From DASPUH01 sp964518505 (GTDB lineage: Bacteria > Chloroflexota > Limnocylindria > Limnocylindrales > CSP1-4): a DNA stretch of 64,000 nt. The notes beneath the pieces are model-generated. The model was given only the letters and a program-made list of their open reading frames with translations. It ran no database searches and was not told the origin of the DNA. Both the position numbers and the translations under genes were made by a program. Each line of letters opens with the position of its first letter. Positions within the stretch are counted from its first letter, which is position 1. Shown in pieces: positions 56,757 to 64,000 of the stretch. Where the stretch lies: positions 14,445-78,444 of the forward strand of contig CAZFGT010000007.1 of the NCBI GenBank assembly GCA_964518505.1, written 5' to 3'.

Positions 56757-57261
56757 CGAGCGCCTTCCGCAGCTGCGCCAGGCCCGTCTTGAGCTGGGAC
56801 TTGATCGTGTTCTCGCTCACGCCAAGGGCCGTGGCCGTCTCGGCGACCGACAGGCCGGCCATGTGGTGGAGCACGACGGCCGCCCGCATGCGGCGGGGGA
56901 GGTCGCCCAGGGCCCGTCGCACGGCGACAGCGTCGGTCGCGTCCGGCGCCGGCACGGCCACCTCCACCACGCCGCCGCCCATGGGCACGAACCGCCGCAG
57001 CTGGCGCACGAGGCGGAACGCCTCGCGGGCCTGGATGCGCAGCAGCCACGCCCGCAGCGCGCCGGGATCGCGGAGGTCGTCGGCGTGCCGAAGGGCGATC
57101 TCGAACGTCGTCTGCACCAGGTCCTGCGCCTCTGCCTCGTTCAGCGTGATGGCCCGCGCGGCCGCCAGGAGCAGCGGACCGTGCGCCTGGAGGGCCGCCC
57201 CCAGGTCCAGCCGCTCGGCGTCCAAGGCACCTCCCGATCCCGGCGGCTGCGTGTCACCCAT
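56746..57261 (-). CDS. ECF RNA polymerase sigma factor
   Basis: A 171-residue group 4 sigma factor. Region 2 contains ITLNEAEAQDLVQTTFEIALRH and LRAWLLRIQAREAFRLVR; region 4 contains ALGDLPRRMRAAVVLHHMAGLSVAETATALGVSENTIKSQL. ATG 57261 is chosen since the upstream extension has no protein character. Its 3' end overlaps the four-repeat membrane gene by 11 nt, the usual arrangement of sigma and cognate regulator. It starts 62 nt after the YhhN stop. Confidence 0.92.
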   Translation of the reverse strand: MGDTQPPGSGGALDAERLDLGAALQAHGPLLLAAARAITLNEAEAQDLVQTTFEIALRHADDLRDPGALRAWLLRIQAREAFRLVRQLRRFVPMGGGVVEVAVPAPDATDAVAVRRALGDLPRRMRAAVVLHHMAGLSVAETATALGVSENTIKSQLKTGLAQLRKALGDG

Positions 57262-57323
57262 CAAGAGGCCGTTGCCGGGCGAAACGGGTGAGTGGTGGCG
57301 CTGGATCCTCGACCGTCGTTCGG

Positions 57324-57977
57324 TCAGCCGGCAAGCGAGAGGACCAGGAGGGCCTGTCCCAGGTGGTAGGTCGACATGACGAGCAGGCTTCGGTGCGACA
57401 GCGGGCGGACGAAACGATCCCAGCCCAGGAGGCTGTCGGACGCGTAGAACGCCAGCGATCCCAGGATGGCGAGGGGTCGCCCGGTCGCCCAAGCGGCCAC
57501 GACCATCAGCGAGATGACGGCGATGTAGGCACCCACGGGGGTGGCCAGTTCCGGCCGCGCCGCGCGAACGGCCCCGATGATCCGCCACCCGACTCGCCAG
57601 CCGCCGATCGCGACGATGGCGGCCGCGACCAGCGCGAGGAGCAGCCCGCCCGAGGCGTCGCCGACGTCCAGGATCATGGCTCCGATGTAGCCCAGGTGCG
57701 CGACCAGGAAGGCGGCCAGGCCGACCGCGAACAGCGTCGCCACGGTGGGCCGGAGCAGCGCCACGTCGCCCACCAACGAGCAGATGAGGGCCGCGATGAC
57801 CAGGCCACGGGCGAGCTCGCTCGTGGCGGTCAGGGTCAGGGCCACGCCCATCAGCAGGACGATCACGGCCGGCTTGGCGACGGCTTCGAGGCGCGCCCGC
57901 CCGGACTCAGCCGCCCACCAGTCCACGGCCGCCACGACGGCGGCGATCGCCAGGAGAAGCCGGGTCGCATCGGTCAT
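57324..57977 (-). CDS. YhhN-family membrane protein (lysoplasmalogenase-like)
   Basis: A 217-residue protein with eight predicted helices. Landmarks are KPAVIVLLMGV (first conserved Lys-Pro), ALICSLVGDVALL (GD pair), FLVAHLGYIGAM, VISLMVVAAWATG, and LGSLAFYASDSLLGWDRFV with STYHLGQALL at the end. Eukaryotic relatives hydrolyse lysoplasmalogens; the bacterial role is unclear. TACGCT lies 6 nt before the ATG, again leaderless. Confidence 0.88.
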   Translation of the reverse strand: MTDATRLLLAIAAVVAAVDWWAAESGRARLEAVAKPAVIVLLMGVALTLTATSELARGLVIAALICSLVGDVALLRPTVATLFAVGLAAFLVAHLGYIGAMILDVGDASGGLLLALVAAAIVAIGGWRVGWRIIGAVRAARPELATPVGAYIAVISLMVVAAWATGRPLAILGSLAFYASDSLLGWDRFVRPLSHRSLLVMSTYHLGQALLVLSLAG

Positions 57978-58015
57978 GGGACTAGCGTAGCGACCGGCCG
58001 CCGCGACAAACACGC

Positions 58016-58021
58016 TATCGT
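58016..58021 (+). promoter_or_regulatory. Predicted -10 box (TATCGT) for the mmsA-like gene
   Basis: TATCGT, followed by GGGAGAG ahead of the ATG at 58049. A normal leader of about 20 nt is implied. Confidence 0.4.
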
Positions 58022-58048
58022 GGCCCCTTCGCATCTGGGAGAGCACTG

Positions 58049-59587
<1,539 letters not shown>

Positions 59588-59874
59588 GGCCAGTGGGCGG
59601 GGCCGGTCTCTACCCGCCGAATCGGCGTCCTGCCCGGCCGATCAAGCCTTCCGCCCTCGCTTACGAGCCCCATTAGTGGTCGGAGCACAAGCTCGTGTCA
59701 CAAGCCGTTCGTGCGTCTGCCCCGGCCGGCCCCGGCCGACCTTGTCGCCGTCCTCATCAACCCTATTCGTAGGAGCGGGCGGACCGAGCCTTAAGGAGCC
59801 CTAGGTCCGCCCACCCAGTGGGCTGGTGCTCCGATAAGGCTCGAGCATGTGTTCACAGCAACAATGGGGCTCGT
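59588..59874. other. Gene-free 287-nt stretch with hairpins
   Basis: No supported ORF. It holds a GGGCGGACC...GGTCCGCCC inverted repeat (59777-59785 and 59804-59812), the dyad-related CACCCAGTGGGCTGGTG (59812-59828), and a TCGGAGCAC / GTGCTCCGA pair at 59680 and 59826. Confidence 0.55.
59680..59834 (-). repeat. Intergenic dyad element, copy C (inverted)
   Basis: The reverse complement of 59812-59828 is CACCAGCCCACTGGGTG, 15 of 17 identical to copy A. A 9-nt inverted repeat (TCGGAGCAC) bounds a 155-nt unit. Confidence 0.3.
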
Positions 59875-60654
59875 ATGCCTCGACTCAAGCGGCCGGAGTT
59901 GGCCGCCCTTGCCCGCCGCTTGAACCAGGAGCAGCTGTCGCGAGCGGGCGGTCAGGTGGCCGAGTCACGCCGACGCCGGCGATGGACCCAGTCGGAGCTC
60001 GGGCGTAGGGTCGGGTTGAGTCAAGGCTCGATCAGCCTGATCGAGGTCGGCAAGGGGGGCGGACTTGCGCTGGATGCGTGGCAACGGATCGGGCTGGCGC
60101 TGGATCGACCACTGCGGATCGAACTGTCCCGAGATGTGCGCGAGGAGCCGGCCGACGCCGGCCATCTCGCGATCCAGGAGCTGATGATGCGGGTGGGACG
60201 CGGTGCGGGCTTCCGGCGAACCTTCGAGCTGCCGACCAAACCCTCCAACCCCACCCACTCCACGGACGTGGGTCTGCGGGACGACGGGGCGCGACAGCTG
60301 ATCCTGGTCGAGTGCTGGAACACGATCGGTGACGTCGGGGCGGCCGTGCGCTCGACGAATCGGAAACGGGCCGACGTGGAGGGCCTGGCCGTCGTGCTCG
60401 GCGGCGCCCGCCCGACGGGTCCCGGAGACGAGCCGGGCGAGCCCTACGCCGTGGCCACCGTCTGGGTCGTCCGCGCCACCCGGCGGAACCGGGAGCTCGT
60501 CGTGCGCTACCCGGAGCTCTTCGCCAGCCGATTCGCGGGCTCCAGCCGAGCCTGGATCCAGACCCTCAGCACCGGCTCACCCCCTCCGTCGGACCTGGGT
60601 CTCGTCTGGTGCGACGTCCGCTGCACCCGCCTGTACGCCTGGCGCCGCGGCTAG
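59875..60654 (+). CDS. XRE-type helix-turn-helix regulator with nuclease-like C-terminal domain
   Basis: A 259-residue protein. The HTH_3 domain (~20-82) has RRRWTQSELGRRVGLSQGSISLIEVGKG. The C-terminal domain (~105-255) includes HSTDVGLRDDGARQLILVECWNTIGDVGAAVRSTNRKRADVEG. Its D...E.W...D.K-like spacing resembles PDDEXK-fold domains often fused to such HTHs. The protein may be a regulator with a nuclease-derived sensor domain. Start ATG; no strong ribosome-binding site. It converges on the hydantoinase gene, 3 nt apart. Confidence 0.75.
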   Translation: MPRLKRPELAALARRLNQEQLSRAGGQVAESRRRRRWTQSELGRRVGLSQGSISLIEVGKGGGLALDAWQRIGLALDRPLRIELSRDVREEPADAGHLAIQELMMRVGRGAGFRRTFELPTKPSNPTHSTDVGLRDDGARQLILVECWNTIGDVGAAVRSTNRKRADVEGLAVVLGGARPTGPGDEPGEPYAVATVWVVRATRRNRELVVRYPELFASRFAGSSRAWIQTLSTGSPPPSDLGLVWCDVRCTRLYAWRRG

Positions 60655-60657
60655 GGT

Positions 60658-62055
60658 CTAGTGCTGGCGGACGTAGTCGGCGGGGGCGCGCTTAAGGAAC
60701 TGGCCCCATCCCTTCCGGCCGGTGAAGGTGCCGTCGCGCACGACGACCGTGCCGCGAGACATGACCACATCCGACCGGCCCACGACCTCTCGCCCTTCGT
60801 AGCACGAGTAGTCCACGTCCATATGGTGCGTCCTGGCCGAGATGGTGTGGCGGGCGGCCGGGTCGTAGATGACGAGGTCGGCATCGGAGCCAACGGCGAT
60901 GGCCCCCTTGCGGGGGTAGAGGCCGAAGAGCTTGGCGGGCGCCGTGGAGATGATGTCGACCCACCGCTCGCGTGTGATCTGGCCGCCGACGACGCCGCCG
61001 TCGTGCAGGAGGTCGACCCGATCCTCCACGCCCGGCAGGCCGTTGGGGATCTTGCGGAAGTCCCCCCGACCGAGCTCCTTCTGGCCGTGGAAGTCGAACG
61101 GGCAGTGGTCGGTCGAGACCAGGGCCAGATCGTCCCTGATGAGCCCCTTCCACAGCTCCGGCCACACGTCCCGCTCCCGCAGCGGGGGCGAGCAGACGAA
61201 CTTGGCGCCCTCGAAGCCGTGGCCCAGGTCGTCCATCGAGAGGAACAGGTACTGCGGGCACGTCTCGGCGAAGGCCCGCGTGCCGCGGTCGCGCGCTGTG
61301 CGCACGGCCTCCAGAGCATCCAGCGCCGACAGGTGGACGATGTAGATGGGCACGCCGGCCGCCTCCGCCAGGCGGATGACGCGGTTGGTGGCCTCACCCT
61401 CGAAGACGGCCTTGCGGGCGACGCCGTGGTAGTAGGGGTCGGTGTGACCCAGGGCCACCTCGTCGCCGGCCACGACGTCGATGGCCATGCCGTTCTCGGC
61501 GTGCATCATGATCAGGCCGCCGTTGGTGGCCGTCCGCTGCATGGCCCGGAAGATGGCCCCGTCGTCGCTGTAGAAGACGCCCGGGTAGGCCGTGAAGAGC
61601 TTGAAGTCGGGCACGCCCTCGGCGACGAGCTGGTCCATCTCGGCCAGCGTCCCGTCGTTGACGTCGCTCATGATCATGTGGAAGCCGTAGTCGACACACG
61701 CGTTGCCCTGCGCCTTGGCGTGCCACGCGTCGAGGCCCTCGCGGAGACTCTTCCCGCGGCTCTGCACGGCGAAGTCGACGATGCTGGTCGTCCCGCCGAA
61801 GGCCGCCGCTCGCGTGCCGGTCTCGAAGGTGTCCTTGGCGAACGTGCCGCCGAACGGCAGCTCCATGTGCGTGTGCACGTCGATGCCGCCCGGGATCACG
61901 TACTTGCCGCGGGCGTCGATGGTCTGGTCGGCGGCAGGTGTGGCCCCGCCCGGCCCGCTCCCGATCTGGGCGATCGTCTCGCCATCCACGAGCACGTCGG
62001 CCCGGTACGAACCGTCAGCGGTGACGACGGTGCCGTTCGTGATGAGGGTACGCAT
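60658..62055 (-). CDS. hydA: Dihydropyrimidinase/D-hydantoinase
   Basis: A 465-residue cyclic amidohydrolase that opens dihydrouracil, dihydrothymine or hydantoins. Metal ligands: HTH in IDVHTHMEL, carboxylated Lys in PDFKLFTAYPG, His in MMHAENG and VHLSA, and Asp in VSTDHCPFD. Substrate loop landmarks fit the dihydropyrimidinase class. The start at MRTLITNG has GAGGAGG upstream. The LLM and nitrilase genes lie upstream on the same strand, forming a catabolic set. Confidence 0.95.
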   Translation of the reverse strand: MRTLITNGTVVTADGSYRADVLVDGETIAQIGSGPGGATPAADQTIDARGKYVIPGGIDVHTHMELPFGGTFAKDTFETGTRAAAFGGTTSIVDFAVQSRGKSLREGLDAWHAKAQGNACVDYGFHMIMSDVNDGTLAEMDQLVAEGVPDFKLFTAYPGVFYSDDGAIFRAMQRTATNGGLIMMHAENGMAIDVVAGDEVALGHTDPYYHGVARKAVFEGEATNRVIRLAEAAGVPIYIVHLSALDALEAVRTARDRGTRAFAETCPQYLFLSMDDLGHGFEGAKFVCSPPLRERDVWPELWKGLIRDDLALVSTDHCPFDFHGQKELGRGDFRKIPNGLPGVEDRVDLLHDGGVVGGQITRERWVDIISTAPAKLFGLYPRKGAIAVGSDADLVIYDPAARHTISARTHHMDVDYSCYEGREVVGRSDVVMSRGTVVVRDGTFTGRKGWGQFLKRAPADYVRQH

Positions 62056-62100
62056 CGGGCCTCCTCGAGCGAAGGCCACGAGCATAGCGAACGGGTCGGG

Positions 62101-62199
62101 TCAGGCGTGCGTCCAGAGCGCGACGGCGCTGACCCACAGCGCGACCATGAAGCAGAAGGCGCCGATGGCCAGGATGAAGGCCACCCCGCTTTCGATCAT
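62101..62199 (-). CDS. Possible tiny single-helix membrane protein
   Basis: A 32-residue ORF (MIESGVAFILAIGAFCFMVA...) that would be almost entirely one transmembrane helix. An upstream ATG at 62268 would give 55 residues. No ribosome-binding site; position just upstream of hydA on the same strand is the main support. Weak call. Confidence 0.3.
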   Translation of the reverse strand: MIESGVAFILAIGAFCFMVALWVSAVALWTHA

Positions 62200-62237
62200 C
62201 ACGCGGGCGCGGTGGCGCCGAGCGCCGGGTCCTTCAA

Positions 62238-62253
62238 GACCCCACCAGGGGTC
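62238..62253. other. Perfect hairpin GACCCC-ACCA-GGGGTC
   Basis: A 6-bp stem with a four-base loop in the 384-nt space between hydA and the LLM gene. No U-run follows on either strand. Confidence 0.4.
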
Positions 62254-62393
62254 CCGGCGACCGGGCATGGAGAGATGCAGCTGCAACGGTCGGTTCCTCC
62301 AACTGCGGCGAGGCTGGGATGCGCCCAGTGTCCACCCGACCCGGGTCCGGACGTCCAGAGGGCCGCTCGTACCGTCGTGTGGACGCCACCCCA

Positions 62394-62443
62394 CTAGACC
62401 GCCCCTCGGGCGGGTCGGACGGTGCGCCCCGTCAACGGTCTAG
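62394..62443 (-). other. 3' structure at the end of the LLM gene
   Basis: CTAGACCG (62394-62401) and CGGTCTAG (62436-62443) form an 8-bp inverted repeat that includes the stop codon of the LLM gene, enclosing a second CCGCCC-CTC-GGGCGG hairpin. It may act as a U-less terminator or mRNA end. Confidence 0.4.
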
Positions 62444-63441
62444 GCGGTCGCAGCCCGGTAGGCCGGGATCACCTCCGTGCCGAACCGCTCCAGCTGCTCC
62501 GCCTCGTCCCCGTTCATGAGGTACAAGTTGAACTGGTCGACCCCCGCCTCGGCCAACTCGCGAAGCCGTCGCACGTGGGCCTCGACATCGCCGACGAGGC
62601 AGAAGCGGTCGACGACCTCGTCGCTCACAAACCCGGCGTTGCCCGACCCGACTTCCGCGTGATGGAGGTAGTCGTAGCCCTGGCGGCCGCGGATGTACCC
62701 CGTCAGGGCCTCCGGGAGGTCCTCCCGAGGGTAGCGGTTGACCAGGTCGACGACGTGGTTGCCAACGAGGGCGGGGAACCAGCGGACCCGGTCGCGGCAG
62801 GTGGCGAGGTCGCCAAGGTGGGCCGGCGCGGCCGCCATGACCGTCACGGCCCGGGGGTCACGGCCCGCCTCGGTCGCCGACTCGTGCACCTGGCTGACGA
62901 ACCAGCGGATCAGGTCCGGGTCGCCGATCTGGAGCATCGCGCCGTCGGCGACGCGCCCCGTCAACTTGAGGACCACGGGCCCGTAGCCGGCCACCCACAC
63001 GGGGAGCGGCCAGCCGCTCGTCCACGGGAAGTGGAGCTCGGTGCCCTCGAACTCGATGGCGCGCCCCTCCACGAGCGCACGGATGACGTGGATGGCCTCC
63101 TCGAGGTCCTTGATCGATGTCGGCGGCTTGCCGAGCACCCGGCGGGCCGAGTCGCCGCGGCCGATGCCCAGGTCCATGCGCCCGCCTGATAGCTCCTGCA
63201 GGACGGCCAGCGCGGACGCCGTGACGCTGGGCTCCCGCGTGGCGGGATTGGTCACGCAGGTGCCCAACCGCAGCCTGCTCGTGTTCTCCGCGATGACTGT
63301 CAGCAGGGGATAGGGGTCGCGCCACAGGACGTGCGAGTCGAAGAGCCAGCCGTAGTCGAAGCCCAGTTCCTCCGCACGGCGGGCGAGCGCCGCCGACTGG
63401 GCGATGGAGTGCTCAGGCTTGAGCGTGAACCCGAACTGCAT
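62440..63441 (-). CDS. LLM-class flavin/F420-dependent oxidoreductase
   Basis: A 333-residue luciferase-like TIM-barrel enzyme. Landmarks: EELGFDYGWLFDSHVLW, LRLGTCVTNPATREPSV, LGIGRGDSARRVLG and WVAGYGPVVLKLTGRVADG, with C-terminal FNLYLMNGDE. It resembles the TIGR03842-type group that is often placed beside dihydropyrimidinase and N-carbamoyl amidase genes; cofactor (FMN or F420) is not decided by sequence alone. TATCCT lies 7 nt before the ATG. Confidence 0.88.
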   Translation of the reverse strand: MQFGFTLKPEHSIAQSAALARRAEELGFDYGWLFDSHVLWRDPYPLLTVIAENTSRLRLGTCVTNPATREPSVTASALAVLQELSGGRMDLGIGRGDSARRVLGKPPTSIKDLEEAIHVIRALVEGRAIEFEGTELHFPWTSGWPLPVWVAGYGPVVLKLTGRVADGAMLQIGDPDLIRWFVSQVHESATEAGRDPRAVTVMAAAPAHLGDLATCRDRVRWFPALVGNHVVDLVNRYPREDLPEALTGYIRGRQGYDYLHHAEVGSGNAGFVSDEVVDRFCLVGDVEAHVRRLRELAEAGVDQFNLYLMNGDEAEQLERFGTEVIPAYRAATA

Positions 63442-63471
63442 GGCCGGCAGGATACGCCGGCGCGACGGCGC

Positions 63472-64000
63472 TCAGGGGCGGGTCAGATCGCCGTACGCGT
63501 CGGGCCGCCGGTCCCGGTAGAACTGCCAGGTCTGGCGGACCTGGTTGATCTGGTCCAGGTCCATGTCGCGCACGATGAGCTCCTCGTCGTGCGGGCTGCC
63601 GATGCCCCCGATGAACTGGCCCCGCGGGTCACAGAAGTAACTCTGGCCGTAGAAGTCGTCGTCGCCGATCTCGGCCTCGATGCCCACCCGGTTGATGGTG
63701 CCCACGAAGTAGCCGTTGGCGACGGCGTGGCTGACCTGCTCGACGCGCCACAGGTACTCGGAGAGGCCGCGTGATGTCGCACTCGGGATGAAGACCATCT
63801 CCGCGCCGTTCAGCCCCAGCGCCCGCGCGCCCTCGGGGAAGTGGCGGTCGTAGCAGATGTAGACGCCGACCTTGCCGACCGCCGTCTCGAAGACCGGGTA
63901 GCCGAGATTCCCCGGCCGGAAGTAGTACTTCTCCCAGAAGCCCTGGACGTGCGGGATGTGCGTCTTGCGGTACTTGCCCAGGAATGTCCCATCGGCATCG
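63472..64000 (-). CDS. Nitrilase-superfamily amidohydrolase (beta-ureidopropionase-like), 5' end beyond window
   Basis: The C-terminal ~175 residues are visible; the N-terminus, with the catalytic Glu, lies past the right edge. The frame shows Lys in KYRKTHIPH and nucleophile Cys in VYICYDRHFPEG, two of the Glu-Lys-Cys triad. SYFCDPRGQFIG and a C-terminal WQFYRDRRPDAYG match beta-ureidopropionases, which release beta-alanine, CO2 and ammonia. It completes the reductive pyrimidine set with hydA. Confidence 0.9.
   Translation of the reverse strand, partial: DADGTFLGKYRKTHIPHVQGFWEKYYFRPGNLGYPVFETAVGKVGVYICYDRHFPEGARALGLNGAEMVFIPSATSRGLSEYLWRVEQVSHAVANGYFVGTINRVGIEAEIGDDDFYGQSYFCDPRGQFIGGIGSPHDEELIVRDMDLDQINQVRQTWQFYRDRRPDAYGDLTRP

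Noticed and set aside
59588..59874. Considered as a tRNA or other known small RNA
   Set aside because: Strong hairpins are present but no cloverleaf, anticodon arm or T-loop could be drawn.

Overview
The window is a very G+C-rich bacterial chromosome segment, densely packed with ordinary housekeeping and catabolic genes on both strands. GTG and TTG starts are frequent and ATGA/GTGA stop-start overlaps are common. I saw no rRNA, tRNA, CRISPR array, insertion sequence or phage gene. Gene content (PASTA-type kinase, two ECF sigma factors, FadN-type beta-oxidation, LLM flavin oxidoreductase, L25 with an acidic tail, Lgt plus an Lgt-like paralogue) and the many leaderless-looking starts suggest an uncultured soil or freshwater Chloroflexota (Limnocylindria/Ellin6529-like) or a related high-GC lineage. 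That placement is an inference, not tested. Two 100-N gaps (44494-44593 and 55987-56086) are each flanked by the same exact 55-nt sequence on both sides. This is the mark of unmerged overlapping contigs, so the source is probably a draft or metagenome assembly.

Layout. 1-5.3 kb: partial GNAT, DUF3224, a small orphan protein, a small membrane protein with a BaeSR-like two-component pair, and a MarR-like regulator divergent from an AlkX/AlkZ-type protein. 6.6-13.3 kb: diguanylate cyclase, SGNH hydrolase, small membrane and Cys-rich proteins, galU, a PASTA Ser/Thr kinase, and a small zinc-ribbon protein. 13.3-17.6 kb: a secreted Ig-like protein, then an unknown Cys protein followed by folC-folP-folB. 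17.6-21.4 kb: HtrA-type protease and a PhoRP-like pair. 21.5-26 kb: ribosomal protein L25, an ABC exporter pair, an amidinotransferase-fold protein, an esterase, and a cold-shock gene with a clear terminator. 26.3-32.3 kb: a TetR-controlled beta-oxidation operon (tetR, FadN-like, thiolase, acyl-CoA dehydrogenase). 33-38.1 kb: FAD oxidase, penicillin acylase, and ornithine cyclodeaminase-like genes. 38.1-44.1 kb: ferritin-VIT fusion, ECF sigma with anti-sigma, UbiE/MenG-like methyltransferase, Lgt, and TauE with DUF1634. 44.4-54.5 kb: cystathionine beta-synthase, pckA, a channel-like membrane protein, metB-like, mdh, cytidylate kinase-like, MFS, Lgt-like, VOC. 54.5-58 kb: a second ECF sigma overlapping a membrane protein with four tandem extracellular repeats, below a YhhN gene. 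58-64 kb: mmsA-like, an HTH regulator, and a reductive pyrimidine/hydantoin set (hydantoinase, LLM oxidoreductase, and a nitrilase running off the right edge).

Three things are most worth following. (1) Four of the five longest gene-free stretches share a 17-nt dyad related to CACCAGCCCACGTGGTG within about 130-155-nt units, a candidate interspersed repeat or structured RNA. (2) The ECF sigma/four-repeat membrane protein pair has no recognisable zinc anti-sigma motif. (3) A TANNNT hexamer sits 6-7 nt upstream of the start codon in about 13 genes, including two divergent pairs whose -10 boxes lie exactly 9 nt apart.
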